A stretch of 64,000 nucleotides of DNA from Pantoea eucrina. Its GTDB lineage: Bacteria; Pseudomonadota; Gammaproteobacteria; Enterobacterales; Enterobacteriaceae. The notes beneath the pieces were generated by a model that was not told the origin of the DNA, ran no database searches, and saw only the letters and a program-made list of their open reading frames with translations. A program made the translations under genes and the position numbers. Below, in pieces: positions 1 through 9,008 of the stretch; position 1 is the stretch's first letter, and every line of letters starts with the position of its first letter. The stretch is taken from assembly GCF_002095385.1 (NCBI RefSeq), contig NZ_MIPP01000007.1, forward strand, positions 26,406-90,405. Reading direction: 5' to 3'.

Positions 1-774
1 GATATTTGCCGCCTGACGCATAATATTGCGTCCGGCCTGCACGCCTTCACGCACCCAGTGATAGGTCGGACCGCCGACGCGAATAGCCGGATCGTCAGCA
101 TAAAAGCGCAGATTGCGTCGATAGCGCTCGCGGCTGTGCGTCAGGCGGTTAATGCCAAACGGATGCGCGCGCCAGCGTCCGGTGCCAAGGGCGTATCCGT
201 CGCGCAGCGCCGGCCGCTTCTCTGCCCAGTCAAGAATACGGTGCGCCAGAAAGGGCGGCAGCGGTAGCACAATGCCAAACATAGGTGCGCACAGCACCGC
301 CGCATGAAATGCCCGCGGCTGCCGGGCCAGAAACAGCGCGACAATCGCACCGCCCATTGAGTGAGCGAGGACATAGCGCTGCTGATAATGCTGGCTGACA
401 ATCTCTTTCAGGTAGAGCGTCTCCAGATCGTCAACATAGTCGCTGAACTCCACCACGTGTCCGCGGTGCGAATCTGCCAGCAGCCGCTCAGAGCGCCCCT
501 GCCCGCGATGGTCAATAATCACCACATCGTAGCCGCAGTGAAACAGGTCGTATGCCAGCTCCGGGTATTTGATATAGCTTTCAATACGCCCCGGCACAAT
601 CAGGATCACGCGCGTGTGGTGTGGCGCAGTAAAACGTACATAGCGGAGAGTAAGATTGCCCGTTCCGGTGAACTCACACTCTTCCCGCTGCCGCCAGAAG
701 TCGAGCAGCGGACCGGTAGCAAACGCCGCAAAAGCGCGTTCACGCCTGAGCCAGCTCTCTCTGTGATGCTGCAT
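1..774 (-). CDS. pldB: Lysophospholipase L2 PldB (3' end beyond window)
   Basis: Probable lysophospholipase of the alpha/beta-hydrolase fold, acting on lysophospholipids at the inner membrane. The reverse strand is open from the ATG at 774 to base 1 (258 codons) with no stop, so the C-terminus lies outside the window. The nucleophile elbow AHSMGG is visible with Ser139, and the stretch DHRGQGRS near residues 88-95 is typical of the family. The protein follows E. coli PldB closely as I recall it, although it begins several residues later. It diverges from rhtB, as in E. coli. The catalytic His is not visible because the end is cut off. Confidence 0.93.
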   Translation of the reverse strand, partial: MQHHRESWLRRERAFAAFATGPLLDFWRQREECEFTGTGNLTLRYVRFTAPHHTRVILIVPGRIESYIKYPELAYDLFHCGYDVVIIDHRGQGRSERLLADSHRGHVVEFSDYVDDLETLYLKEIVSQHYQQRYVLAHSMGGAIVALFLARQPRAFHAAVLCAPMFGIVLPLPPFLAHRILDWAEKRPALRDGYALGTGRWRAHPFGINRLTHSRERYRRNLRFYADDPAIRVGGPTYHWVREGVQAGRNIMRQAANI

Positions 775-878
775 CTGCCCCTCCCGGAGAGTTCAGTTCG
801 CCCTGCTGGTATGCCATAGCGCAGCGCAATTTTCTGGCGTATTGTGTCATACTTCGCTCGCTTCAGGGAATGTCACAC

Positions 879-1502
879 ATGACGACAGAATGGTGGTTAA
901 CCTACCTGCTTACCACAACCATCCTCAGCCTTTCACCAGGCTCAGGCGCTATCAATACCATGAGCACCGGTATCAGCCACGGCTATCGCGGTGCGGCCGT
1001 ATCGATTACCGGCTTACAGCTCGGACTGGCGGTGCATATTGTGCTGGTGGGGGCCGGACTCGGCGCGCTATTTTCACAGTCGCTGCTGGCGTTTGAGATC
1101 CTGAAATGGGCCGGCGCTGCCTATCTGATCTGGCTGGGTATTCAGCAGTGGCGCGCCGCTGGCAGCCTCGACCTGAACGCCGTTGCCAAAGCGATGCCGC
1201 GCCGGCACCTGTTTCAGCGCGCGCTGCTGGTGAACCTGACCAACCCTAAAAGCATCGTGTTTCTCGCCGCGCTGTTTCCGCAGTTTATTCTGCCCCATCA
1301 GCCGCAGCTGATGCAGTATCTGATCCTCGGCGTGACCACGATTGTGGTCGATATCATCGTGATGATTGGCTACGCCACGCTGGCGACGCGCATTGCGGGC
1401 TGGATCAAAGGCCCGAGACAGATGAAGCTGCTGAACCGCATTTTTGGTGGATTGTTTATGGCGGTCGGCGCGCTGTTAGCCAGCGCGCGTAAAATAGCGT
1501 AA
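879..1502 (+). CDS. rhtB: Homoserine/homoserine lactone efflux protein RhtB
   Basis: Inner-membrane exporter of the LysE/RhtB family that secretes homoserine and related amino acids. The 207 residues carry the N-terminal family signature [11 protein letters not shown] and about six hydrophobic segments. The NLTNPKS motif, near residues 119-125, precedes the last transmembrane part. I chose ATG 879 because it matches the E. coli start (MT-EWW) and has AGGGA about ten bases upstream; an in-frame ATG at 870 would add three residues. It is divergent from pldB and convergent with its paralogue rhtC. Confidence 0.93.
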   Translation: MTTEWWLTYLLTTTILSLSPGSGAINTMSTGISHGYRGAAVSITGLQLGLAVHIVLVGAGLGALFSQSLLAFEILKWAGAAYLIWLGIQQWRAAGSLDLNAVAKAMPRRHLFQRALLVNLTNPKSIVFLAALFPQFILPHQPQLMQYLILGVTTIVVDIIVMIGYATLATRIAGWIKGPRQMKLLNRIFGGLFMAVGALLASARKIA

Positions 1503-1508
1503 TAAACG

Positions 1509-1559
1509 GCCGGGTGTGCGGTCAGCCACACCCGGCGCAGCGTCGCCGTTTCAGGCGAC
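1509..1559. terminator. Double hairpin between convergent rhtB and rhtC
   Basis: A perfect 10-bp stem (1509-1518 with 1527-1536, 8-base loop) is followed by a second 6-bp stem (1542-1547 with 1554-1559). Both fill the 62-bp gap between the two convergent stop codons. There is no T-run on either side, so any intrinsic termination would be weak. Its location suggests a shared bidirectional terminator. Confidence 0.45.
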
Positions 1560-1564
1560 CGGGC

Positions 1565-2188
1565 CTAGCGCGAAATAATCAGGTGAATGCCAAAACCGGC
1601 AAACAGCACGCCCGCCATGCCATCCACCCACTTTGCCATGCGCTGATACTTCTCGCGCATCCACGGCAGGGCAAAGATAGCGGCCACCAGCGCAAACCAT
1701 GCAAAGGTTTCCGCAATAATCAGCAGGAATAGCCCCCAGCGCGTCGCGGCACCGACATCATTACCGACAAACAGCGAAAAGACGCTGCCAAAATAGATAA
1801 TGGCTTTGGGATTGGACAGGTTTGTCAGCAGCCCTTTCAGAAAGCTCATGCCGCGCTTCGGCAGCTCCACCACGGGTGCATCACTCTGCGGCTGCTTATG
1901 GCGCTGACGCGCCGAGCGCAGCAGCTGCCAGCCCATCCACAGCAGATAGAGCCCGCCGCCCACCATGATAATTTCATGCAGCCACGCCATTTTGGCCAGC
2001 AGCAGGTGCAGCCCCATCAGCGCTACGCCCGCCCAGACAACAATGCCCAGCGTAATGCCCAGCACGCCCATCATCGCCTCTTTACGCGAGCGGCTGGCCG
2101 CAGTTTGCGACACAAAAAAGAAGTCAGGGCCGGGGCTCATCAGCGCAACCAGGTGCACCAGCGCGACGGTAGCAAATAATATCAGCAT
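1565..2188 (-). CDS. rhtC: Threonine efflux protein RhtC
   Basis: Inner-membrane threonine exporter of the LysE/RhtB family. The 207 residues contain the family signature LMSPGPDFFFV near residues 16-26, NLSNPKAIIYFGS near 125-137, and about six membrane segments. It closely matches E. coli RhtC as recalled. AAGGA lies about eight bases before ATG 2188. It follows recQ by 12 bases on the same strand, as in the E. coli pldA-recQ-rhtC run, and faces rhtB tail to tail. Confidence 0.94.
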   Translation of the reverse strand: MLILFATVALVHLVALMSPGPDFFFVSQTAASRSRKEAMMGVLGITLGIVVWAGVALMGLHLLLAKMAWLHEIIMVGGGLYLLWMGWQLLRSARQRHKQPQSDAPVVELPKRGMSFLKGLLTNLSNPKAIIYFGSVFSLFVGNDVGAATRWGLFLLIIAETFAWFALVAAIFALPWMREKYQRMAKWVDGMAGVLFAGFGIHLIISR

Positions 2189-2200
2189 ACGTTTAGTCCT

Positions 2201-4027
2201 TTATTCGTCATTATCAAGATGTTCCCGGATCATCAGCAGGAACGGCTTACCAAAGCGCTCCAGCTTGCGATGCCCTACGCCGTTTACGCTCAGCATATCT
2301 GACGCGCTGACCGGCAACTGTTCCGCCATTTCAATCAGCGTGGCGTCATTAAACACCACGTAAGGCGGAATATTCTCTTCATCTGCTATCGCCTTGCGCA
2401 GCTTACGCAGCTTGGCAAACAGCTTGCGATCGTAGTTGCCGCCGTACACTTTTGGCGCACTGCTGCGGCTTTTCGCCGTCACGGTGCGCGGTACCGCAAG
2501 CATCAGCGGTATTTCAGCGCGCAGTACCGGACGCGCGGCCTCGGTGAGCTGCAGCGCAGAGTGCATGGCGATATTTTGTGTCACCATGCCAAGGTGAATG
2601 AGCTGACGCAGTACGCTGATCCAGTGCTCCAGGCTCTGCTCGCGCCCCAGGCCATAGATCGGCAGTTTGTCGTGGCCGTTATCGCGAATACGCTGGCTGG
2701 CTGAGCCGCGCAATACTTCCACAATGTAGCTCATGCCAAAACGCTGGCCGGTACGGTAAATGCACGACAGCGCTTTCTGCCCGTCAACCAGCCCGTCATA
2801 GCGGCGGGGAGGATCGAGGCAGATATCACAGTTGCCGCAGGGCTGCTGACGCCCTTCGCCAAAGTAGTTCAGCAGTACCAGACGCCGGCAGGTTTGCGCT
2901 TCCGCAAACGCGCCCATCGCATTCAGCTTGTGACGCTCGATATCCTGCAGCGGCCCCGGGACTTTCTCTTCCAGGCATTTGCGTAGCCAGACCATATCCG
3001 CCGGATCGTAAAGCATCATCGCTTCAGCAGGCAGGCCATCGCGGCCGGCGCGGCCGGTCTCCTGATAGTAGGATTCGATGTTGCGCGGGATATCAAAATG
3101 CACCACAAAGCGTACGTTGGGTTTGTTGATCCCCATGCCAAACGCCACGGTAGCGACCACAATCTGCAGATCGTCGCGCTGAAACGCTTCCTGCACATGC
3201 GCGCGCTGTGCGCTGTCGATGCCGGCGTGATAGGCGCCCACGCTCAGACCACGGCTCTGCAGACGCGCGGCGGTATCTTCCACTTTTGCCCGGCTGTTGC
3301 AGTAGATAATGCCGCTTTTGCCGCGCTGCTCCTGTACGTAGCGCAGCAGCTGATCGGTGGGTTTAAACTTCTCCACCAGGGTATAGCGAATGTTAGGACG
3401 ATCAAAGCTGCTGACCTGAATCAGCGGATCGCGCATCTGCAGCAAATGGACAATGTCGTTACGCGTGGTTTCATCGGCCGTGGCGGTCAGCGCCATCACC
3501 GGCAACTGCGGAAAGCGCTGCCTCAGCTGCCCGAGTGCGCCATACTCCGGCCGGAAGTCATGCCCCCACTGCGAAATACAGTGCGCTTCATCGACGGCCA
3601 GCATCACCGGATTCCAGTGCTGCAGCCCCTCGAGGAAGTTGTCCATCATCAACCGTTCCGGAGCGATGTAGAGCAGTTTGAGCTTCCCGGTACGGCAATC
3701 GGCAAAAACCTGCTGCTGCTGTTCGCGCGTCTGCGTCGAGTTAAGACACGCCGCCGCCACACCGTTGGCCAGCAGCTGATCAACCTGATCTTTCATCAGT
3801 GAAATCAGCGGGGAGACCACCAGTGTCAGCCCGTCCTGCACCAGCGCCGGGATCTGATAACAGATCGATTTGCCGCCGCCGGTCGGCATGACGACCAGAC
3901 AGTCGCGCCCCGAGAGCGCTGACTCGATAATGGATTGCTGACCCGGACGAAACTGCTGATAGCCGAAGGTGTCATGTAACACCTGCTGCGCCAGCGTTTC
4001 CTGATTGTGCACTGCCGAAATTGCCAC
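2201..4027 (-). CDS. recQ: ATP-dependent DNA helicase RecQ
   Basis: 3'-5' superfamily 2 DNA helicase acting in RecF-pathway recombination and fork repair. It has 608 residues; the E. coli protein has 609. Visible motifs are Walker A TGGGKS (49-54), DEAH box (146-149), and motif [12 protein letters not shown] (322-331). The zinc ligands Cys380, 397, 400 and 403 of the RecQ C-terminal domain are present. The last ~80 residues form an HRDC-like region with the usual [15 protein letters not shown] segment. It lies 19 bases after pldA and 12 before rhtC on the same strand, probably one transcript. Confidence 0.97.
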   Translation of the reverse strand: MAISAVHNQETLAQQVLHDTFGYQQFRPGQQSIIESALSGRDCLVVMPTGGGKSICYQIPALVQDGLTLVVSPLISLMKDQVDQLLANGVAAACLNSTQTREQQQQVFADCRTGKLKLLYIAPERLMMDNFLEGLQHWNPVMLAVDEAHCISQWGHDFRPEYGALGQLRQRFPQLPVMALTATADETTRNDIVHLLQMRDPLIQVSSFDRPNIRYTLVEKFKPTDQLLRYVQEQRGKSGIIYCNSRAKVEDTAARLQSRGLSVGAYHAGIDSAQRAHVQEAFQRDDLQIVVATVAFGMGINKPNVRFVVHFDIPRNIESYYQETGRAGRDGLPAEAMMLYDPADMVWLRKCLEEKVPGPLQDIERHKLNAMGAFAEAQTCRRLVLLNYFGEGRQQPCGNCDICLDPPRRYDGLVDGQKALSCIYRTGQRFGMSYIVEVLRGSASQRIRDNGHDKLPIYGLGREQSLEHWISVLRQLIHLGMVTQNIAMHSALQLTEAARPVLRAEIPLMLAVPRTVTAKSRSSAPKVYGGNYDRKLFAKLRKLRKAIADEENIPPYVVFNDATLIEMAEQLPVSASDMLSVNGVGHRKLERFGKPFLLMIREHLDNDE

Positions 4028-4046
4028 GGTAATCCTGTTTTACTGA

Positions 4047-4925
4047 TTAGAACAGATCGTTAAGCGTTACGCCCACGCCTAAACGGGTCTGACGGTGGTT
4101 ATAGTCGATAAGCGATTCGCCATAGCCGCTGAACAGCTGCGTATAAAAGCGAACGTGTTCAGTGAGAGGATAGCTCCAGGCGAAGGTTGCGCCGCCGTAG
4201 CCGCTGTTCCAGTTATAGTTGCCTTCCACGCTGAAAATGCTGTCGCCCATCATATAGCCGAGCTTCGCGCGGTAATAACCCATGTATTTGGTAATGTCCG
4301 GGTTATCGTCATTGCTGGCGCTTTCCGGCAGACGATACCAGGGCTTGATCTCCGCAAGGAAGTTGCCGTTTTCTGCCATCAGGCGGGCGTAAAGGCGGTT
4401 CCAGCTGCGGGAAGTGGGATCGCTGCGACCATTGGACTGATGATTAACGCCCAGCTCCACATCGCGCAGCGTCCAGCCTGCCAGTGAGTAGTCCGTTGCC
4501 CAGCCCAGAAACAGCTGTGGCTCATAATTCGTTTCGCGGAAGGGTGACGACGCGCCGCGATTCGACAGCTGCCACCATGAACGCTGAGTATACGAGGCGG
4601 CCAGTACTGAGTTATCACCTAAAATGCCGCGCCACAGCGGAAACGCCAGGCTGAGCTGGAATTTTACTTCATCTTTTTTCGCTTTGTCTGCCCAGTTGTA
4701 AGAGGAAATCGCCTCTTTATTCATGTCGCTGGTGTAGGTGTAAAGCAGGTAGTTGTTTTCATAGGGGTAAAGCACAAACGGATTGTCATGCTTTTCCAGC
4801 AGATTTGCGATCACGCTCCCCTTCACCGCAGGTGCGTCGTGAATATTTTTAATCGTGGCTTCATCTGCCTGCGCCAGTGCAGGAACGGTTAATGCCGCGG
4901 CCAGCATGACGTATTGCTTACGCAT
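4047..4925 (-). CDS. pldA: Outer membrane phospholipase A PldA
   Basis: Calcium-dependent outer-membrane phospholipase A1 that removes mislocalised phospholipid from the outer leaflet. The 292 residues start with a signal peptide cleaved after about residue 20 (...ALAQA). The active-site segment NHQSNGRSDPTSRSWNR carries the family's His-x-Ser pair and catalytic Asn. The C-terminus LNDLF ends in Phe as outer-membrane barrels do. The reading frame is open 46 codons further upstream, but ATG 4925 has GGAG at a good distance and starts the signal peptide, so I chose it. It is divergent from yigI. Confidence 0.95.
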   Translation of the reverse strand: MRKQYVMLAAALTVPALAQADEATIKNIHDAPAVKGSVIANLLEKHDNPFVLYPYENNYLLYTYTSDMNKEAISSYNWADKAKKDEVKFQLSLAFPLWRGILGDNSVLAASYTQRSWWQLSNRGASSPFRETNYEPQLFLGWATDYSLAGWTLRDVELGVNHQSNGRSDPTSRSWNRLYARLMAENGNFLAEIKPWYRLPESASNDDNPDITKYMGYYRAKLGYMMGDSIFSVEGNYNWNSGYGGATFAWSYPLTEHVRFYTQLFSGYGESLIDYNHRQTRLGVGVTLNDLF

Positions 4926-5091
4926 AGTGTTCTCCAGTGCGCTGCGTGGGAAGGTTTTCAGGGCGGTGGTACAAAAAGCAGGCCATTCTACACGCAAAGC
5001 GGGGCGTTGATCAGCGCCGATTTCTGAAACTGGAAAGCAGCGCGGGAGCAGCATAATATACACAACTTCTTAACATCTTAAGGCCGTAACT

Positions 5092-5562
5092 ATGTCATCT
5101 CCGATGCTGACTCAGCAGGACGCGCGCCAGCTGATTGGTGAAATTTTTGTTTATCATATGCCGTTTAATCAGGCGCTGGGCCTGGAACTGGAACACCTTG
5201 ATGCTGATACGGTCCGGCTGGCATTTGCCAATAAAACCATGCTGGTAGGCAACGCCGCACAGCAGATCCTGCATGGCGGCGTAATTGCCTCGGTGCTGGA
5301 TGTTACCGCCGGGCTGGTTTGCGTCAGCCATGCGCTGACGCGGCAGGAGAGCATCAGCGAAGAGGAGCTGCGTCAGCGGCTGGCGCGGATGGGCACTATC
5401 GATCTGCGGGTTGATTATCTGCGCCCGGGCCGCGGCGAGCGTTTTATCGCTACCGGTACTCTGCTGCGTGCCGGTAATAAAGTCGCCGTGGCGCGCGTTG
5501 AACTGCATAATGAGCAGCACGATTATATCGCTACGGCCACCGCAACCTACCTGATCGGTTAA
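5092..5562 (+). CDS. yigI: YigI family acyl-CoA thioesterase
   Basis: Hotdog-fold protein of the PaaI-like thioesterase family, probably cytosolic, hydrolysing acyl-CoA. The 156 residues include the [16 protein letters not shown] helix with the His-Gly-Gly substrate segment (near 61-76), and [15 protein letters not shown] near 103-117. It matches E. coli YigI along its whole length as recalled. An AAGG lies shortly before ATG 5092. It is divergent from pldA and followed by rarD in the same direction, conserved in E. coli. Confidence 0.9.
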   Translation: MSSPMLTQQDARQLIGEIFVYHMPFNQALGLELEHLDADTVRLAFANKTMLVGNAAQQILHGGVIASVLDVTAGLVCVSHALTRQESISEEELRQRLARMGTIDLRVDYLRPGRGERFIATGTLLRAGNKVAVARVELHNEQHDYIATATATYLIG

Positions 5563-5603
5563 CTCACGCAGCGCAACCGGTGCGCCGCCTTATGGACAAT
5601 ACA

Positions 5604-6503
5604 ATGGACAGCCAGCAAACGCGGCAGGGCATTTTTTATGCGCTCGGCGCTTATTTTATCTGGGGCGTTGCTCCGGCCTACTTCAAACTGGTCAGGGCAG
5701 TGCCGCCCGCCGAAATCATGACCCATCGGGTGATCTGGTCCGTGCTGTTTATGCTGATCCTGATTACGCTGAGCCGCAGCTGGAAGCAGGTGCGTCAGGT
5801 GGCCGCTCAGCCGAAAAAAGTTCTGCTGCTGGCGCTGACCGCCGTTACCATCGGCGGCAACTGGCTGCTGTTTATCTGGGCGGTGAATAATCAGCATATG
5901 CTGGAGGCGAGCCTCGGCTACTTTATCAATCCGCTGATTAATGTGGTGTTCGGCATGCTGTTCCTGCGTGAACGCTTTCGCCGTCTGCAGTGGCTGGCGG
6001 TTGTGCTGGCGGCGGCGGGCGTACTGGTGCAGCTGTGGCAGTTTGGCTCGCTGCCGGTGATTGCGCTGGGGCTGGGGCTGAGCTTTGCGCTGTATGGCCT
6101 GGTGCGGAAAAAGATCCAGGTTGATGCACAAAGCGGCATGCTGATCGAGACGCTGTGGCTGTTCCCGCTGGCGGCGATCTATCTGTTTGGTATTGCCGAC
6201 AGCGCGACCAGTCATCTCAGCGCCAATCCGCTCAGCCTCAATCTGATGCTGGTGGCCGCCGGCGTGCTGACCACCATTCCGCTGATGCTGTTTGCCGCAG
6301 CCTGCGCGCGTCTGCGTCTCTCAACCGTGGGCTTTTTCCAGTATCTTGGCCCGACGCTGATGTTTCTGCTGGCGGTACTGTTTTATGGCGAGCGCCTGAC
6401 TCCCGATAAGCTGGTCACCTTTGGCTTTATCTGGCTGGCGCTGGCGGTGTTTATTTTTGACGCCATACTCTTCTCAGCCCGCACGCGGATGCGCAAAGCG
6501 TGA
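5604..6503 (+). CDS. rarD: EamA-family transporter RarD
   Basis: Inner-membrane drug/metabolite superfamily protein with about ten hydrophobic helices; in E. coli rarD is known only by a chloramphenicol-related name, and its substrate is unknown. I chose ATG 5604 because the sequence from there (MDSQQTRQG) matches the E. coli start; in-frame ATG 5592 and GTG 5580 are alternatives, and none has a strong ribosome-binding site. Conserved stretches are AYFIWGVAPAYFKL and GGNWLLFIWAVN. The last 30 bases overlap the convergent AbrB-family gene. Confidence 0.9.
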   Translation: MDSQQTRQGIFYALGAYFIWGVAPAYFKLVRAVPPAEIMTHRVIWSVLFMLILITLSRSWKQVRQVAAQPKKVLLLALTAVTIGGNWLLFIWAVNNQHMLEASLGYFINPLINVVFGMLFLRERFRRLQWLAVVLAAAGVLVQLWQFGSLPVIALGLGLSFALYGLVRKKIQVDAQSGMLIETLWLFPLAAIYLFGIADSATSHLSANPLSLNLMLVAAGVLTTIPLMLFAAACARLRLSTVGFFQYLGPTLMFLLAVLFYGERLTPDKLVTFGFIWLALAVFIFDAILFSARTRMRKA

Positions 6504-7526
6504 GATAAAGCGCGCCAGTGCCGGGCCGGTGAGCAGAATGGTAAACAGACGCAGCGTCTGCAGCGCCATAACAAACGCCATATCGACCCGGCTGCCGGCG
6601 GCGATAATAGCGACGGTATCCAGCCCGCCCGGGCTGGTAGCCAGATAGGCGGTCATCAGGTCAATATGCAATACCCGCGTCAGCATCCATGCCAGCGCCG
6701 CACACAGCACCATCAGCCCGAGGATTGAGGCGAGCATCTGCGGCAGCGTCCGCAGCGCCAGCAGGAAAATCGGGCGCGTAAAGCGCAGTCCGACGCTCCA
6801 GCCAATCAGCGCATAGGCCAGCGCCAGCAGCCACTCCGGCACCTGCAACGTCGCGATTTCGCTCCCCTGCAGCGTGGCCCCAGTCAGCGCCGGCAGCAGC
6901 AGCGCACCGGAGGGGATCCGCAGGCGCTGCCCGAGCCAGGCACCGGCGATCATCACCACCAGCGTCAGCAAAAAACCGTGATCAAGCGCCGGAAACCAGA
7001 TCGGTCTGGTCGCACCGCCGCTGGTATCCAGACCAATACGCGCCACCACCGCCGCCGCCGTGGCGACAAACAGGACGCGCAGATACTGCATAAACGCGAC
7101 CAGACGCACGTCAGCCCCGAAATCCCCCGCCATCGCCACCATTGCCGAGGCGCCGCCGGGCGACGATCCCCATGCACCGGTAGGACCCGGCAGGTTACTG
7201 AAGCGCACCAGCAAAAAACCTGAGAGACCGCTGGCGGCCAGCGTGAGGATCAGAACCGCCAGCACCACCGGCCAGTCGTTTAATAATGGGGTCAGTATGG
7301 CGGGCGACAGGCTCTGAGCGATCATACAGCCCAGCACCGCCTGTGCCAGAATAAACAGCCGCTTATCGATGCGCAGCGTTGCGCCGCTGAGTCCCATTAC
7401 GGTTCCGGTGATCATCGGGCCAAGCAGCAGCGCAGCAGGCAGGTGAAGCAGCTGGAGAGCAACGCCCAGCGTCAAAGATGCAACCACCAGCAGCATCCAT
7501 TGTAAGCGGAGAGAGTAGTGTGACAT
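6474..7526 (-). CDS. AbrB family (DUF) membrane protein
   Basis: Polytopic membrane protein of the AbrB duplication family (Pfam AbrB, unrelated to the Bacillus regulator). The 350 residues contain two related halves, each with a hydrophobic helix pair, and the motifs LLGPMITG and GAWGSSPGGASAM in the first half and ATSPGGLDTVAIIA in the second. Homologues are annotated as putative ammonia monooxygenase or transporter; I do not trust a substrate. The start at ATG 7526 is chosen because the upstream extension is basic and unlike a membrane N-terminus. E. coli has yigG and yigF here instead. Its 3' end overlaps rarD by 30 bases. Confidence 0.8.
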   Translation of the reverse strand: MSHYSLRLQWMLLVVASLTLGVALQLLHLPAALLLGPMITGTVMGLSGATLRIDKRLFILAQAVLGCMIAQSLSPAILTPLLNDWPVVLAVLILTLAASGLSGFLLVRFSNLPGPTGAWGSSPGGASAMVAMAGDFGADVRLVAFMQYLRVLFVATAAAVVARIGLDTSGGATRPIWFPALDHGFLLTLVVMIAGAWLGQRLRIPSGALLLPALTGATLQGSEIATLQVPEWLLALAYALIGWSVGLRFTRPIFLLALRTLPQMLASILGLMVLCAALAWMLTRVLHIDLMTAYLATSPGGLDTVAIIAAGSRVDMAFVMALQTLRLFTILLTGPALARFISRFAHPRAG

Positions 7527-7628
7527 GAGCAAAATCAGACAAAGATAAGAGTTCAACAGGTTACGCAGGTTGCGCCCCCGGAGCCAGCGCAAATCGTTTT
7601 TTAATCAGCAGGCGGGGGCGATGTTTGA

Positions 7629-7735
7629 CCAGGGCGCCATGAATGGCGCCCCTACAGAAATGTAGGGGGCGCATTTATGCGCCCCTGGCGTCAGACGGGT
7701 GCGGTGTTCAACCAGGGCGCCATGAATGGCACCCC
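7629..7735. repeat. GC-rich palindromic repeat, one full copy plus a half copy
   Basis: Two nested hairpins lie side by side: GGGCGCCA/TGGCGCCC with loop TGAA (from 7632), and GGGGCGCAT/ATGCGCCCC with loop TT (from 7665). A 5-bp stem with loop GAAA separates them. The outer arms (7629-7656 and 7661-7688) are imperfect inverse copies of each other. A third arm starts at 7712 and ends next to the corA stop. Related copies occur at 22237, 42981 and 47711. It could act as a transcript 3' end or REP-like element. Confidence 0.75.
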
Positions 7736-7739
7736 ACGA

Positions 7740-8693
7740 TCACAGCCAGTTTTTGCGTTTGAAATAGAGATAAGGTGCCAGGCCTGCCAGCATCATCAGG
7801 CAGATTGCGCCAGGATAGCCGAAGCTCCATTTTAGCTCAGGCATAAACTCAAAGTTCATACCATAGCTGGAAGCCACCAGCGTTGGCGGCAGGAACACCA
7901 CCGAGACCACCGAGAAGATCTTGATAATGCGGTTCTGTTCGATATTGATAAAGCCCATCGCCGCCTGCATCAGAAAGTTGACCTTCTGGAACAGGGATTC
8001 ATTGTGCGGCAGCAGCGATTCAATATCGCGCAGGATCTCACGTGCCTGCTCCAGCTGGTTACCTGGCAGGCGCGCCTTACGCACAAGGAAATTGAGCGCA
8101 CGCTGCGTATCCATCAGGCAGAGACGGACTTTCCAGCCGATATCTTCCAGCTCGGCGAGACGCGACAGCGCCTCGTCATACTCTTCACCCTGCTGGCCTT
8201 CCATAATCACGCGGCTCAACTTCTCCAGCGCGCTATAGATATTTTCAATCTCATCCGCCAGCTGCTCAATTTTGGTCTCGAACAGATCCAGCAGCAGCTC
8301 GTAAGCGTTGCCGTCGGTCAGCTGCTGATTGCGGGCGCGCATGCGGTAAAGACGAAAGGCTGGCAGCTCGCGCTCGCGCAGCGTATAGAGGCGATCTTCG
8401 CGGATTGTAAAGGCCACGGTGGAGTTGCCGGCGTGATCTTCAGCATCCTCAAAGAAAAAGAACGAGTGGATATGCAGGCCATCTTCATCTTCAAAGAAGC
8501 GCGCCGAGGCTTCAATATCTTCCAGCTCCGGACGCGTTGCCAGGCTCTGTCCCAGCTCTGACTGCACGCGCTCGCGCTCGCTGTCATCCGGCTCGATGAG
8601 ATCGACCCATACCGACGTGTTGAGTTTATCGTTGTTATCTTCCAGCTCGATGCGCGTCAGGCGATCGCGCTCGAGTTTAAATGCGCTCAGCAT
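7740..8693 (-). CDS. corA: Magnesium/cobalt transport protein CorA
   Basis: Pentameric inner-membrane channel importing Mg2+ (also Co2+ and Ni2+). The 317 residues have a large acidic cytosolic N-terminal domain. Two C-terminal membrane helices follow (about 258-277 and 293-311), with the signature GMN at 278-280 between them, and the basic end KRKNWL. ATG 8693 matches the E. coli start; an ATG five codons upstream is less likely. It has its own promoter and a long leader. The stop codon abuts a palindromic repeat. Confidence 0.97.
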   Translation of the reverse strand: MLSAFKLERDRLTRIELEDNNDKLNTSVWVDLIEPDDSERERVQSELGQSLATRPELEDIEASARFFEDEDGLHIHSFFFFEDAEDHAGNSTVAFTIREDRLYTLRERELPAFRLYRMRARNQQLTDGNAYELLLDLFETKIEQLADEIENIYSALEKLSRVIMEGQQGEEYDEALSRLAELEDIGWKVRLCLMDTQRALNFLVRKARLPGNQLEQAREILRDIESLLPHNESLFQKVNFLMQAAMGFINIEQNRIIKIFSVVSVVFLPPTLVASSYGMNFEFMPELKWSFGYPGAICLMMLAGLAPYLYFKRKNWL

Positions 8694-8957
8694 AGCAATA
8701 CTCCCCATTGCAGACCAAATGGGACAGGGCGGTGCCCGTCACGTCCGAAACGTAACGGACACGGCAAAGCCTTAACGCGGAAACTTTCGCTTCAGGGTGT
8801 GATCAGTGCTGACTCATGCGACGGATAAGCAAAGGAGGTCGCGGATAACCTTTCAGGCTACCTGCGTAAAGAGGTAGCCTTAGATATTCCTGCTAAACAG
8901 GATGTTGAGCCAGCATCGACTGGGCGCGTCCAAGGCATTGTCCTCTCATGATAATAG
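8694..8957 (-). promoter_or_regulatory. Long corA 5' leader with candidate leader peptide and hairpin
   Basis: The corA transcript should carry about 260 untranslated bases. Near its start lie two overlapping short reading frames: ATG 8949 to TAG 8893 (18 residues) and ATG 8938 to TAG 8858 (26 residues). A GAGAGG lies just before the second. The stop of the second falls inside the 3' arm of a perfect 9-bp hairpin (8855-8863 with 8872-8880, 8-base loop). In Salmonella the corA leader contains a short ORF, corL, and is controlled by Rho. I infer a similar arrangement; which frame is translated is unproven. Confidence 0.5.
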
Positions 8958-8964
8958 TGCGCGC

Positions 8965-8993
8965 ATGTTACGCTGAGACGAAAAAGTCGTCAA
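8965..8993 (-). promoter_or_regulatory. corA sigma-70 promoter
   Basis: On the reverse strand, TTGACG (8993-8988) and TAACAT (8970-8965) are separated by exactly 17 bases. The predicted start is near 8958, just upstream of the leader reading frames. The promoter lies immediately downstream of the uvrD stop. A hairpin (8995-9001 with 9006-9012) overlapping that stop and followed by a short T-run may end uvrD transcripts. Confidence 0.6.
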
Positions 8994-9008
8994 GGTAGCG
9001 CAGCCGCG

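Noticed and set aside
7629..7735. CRISPR array
   Set aside because: The repeats are inverted, few and unevenly spaced, with no spacers or cas genes.
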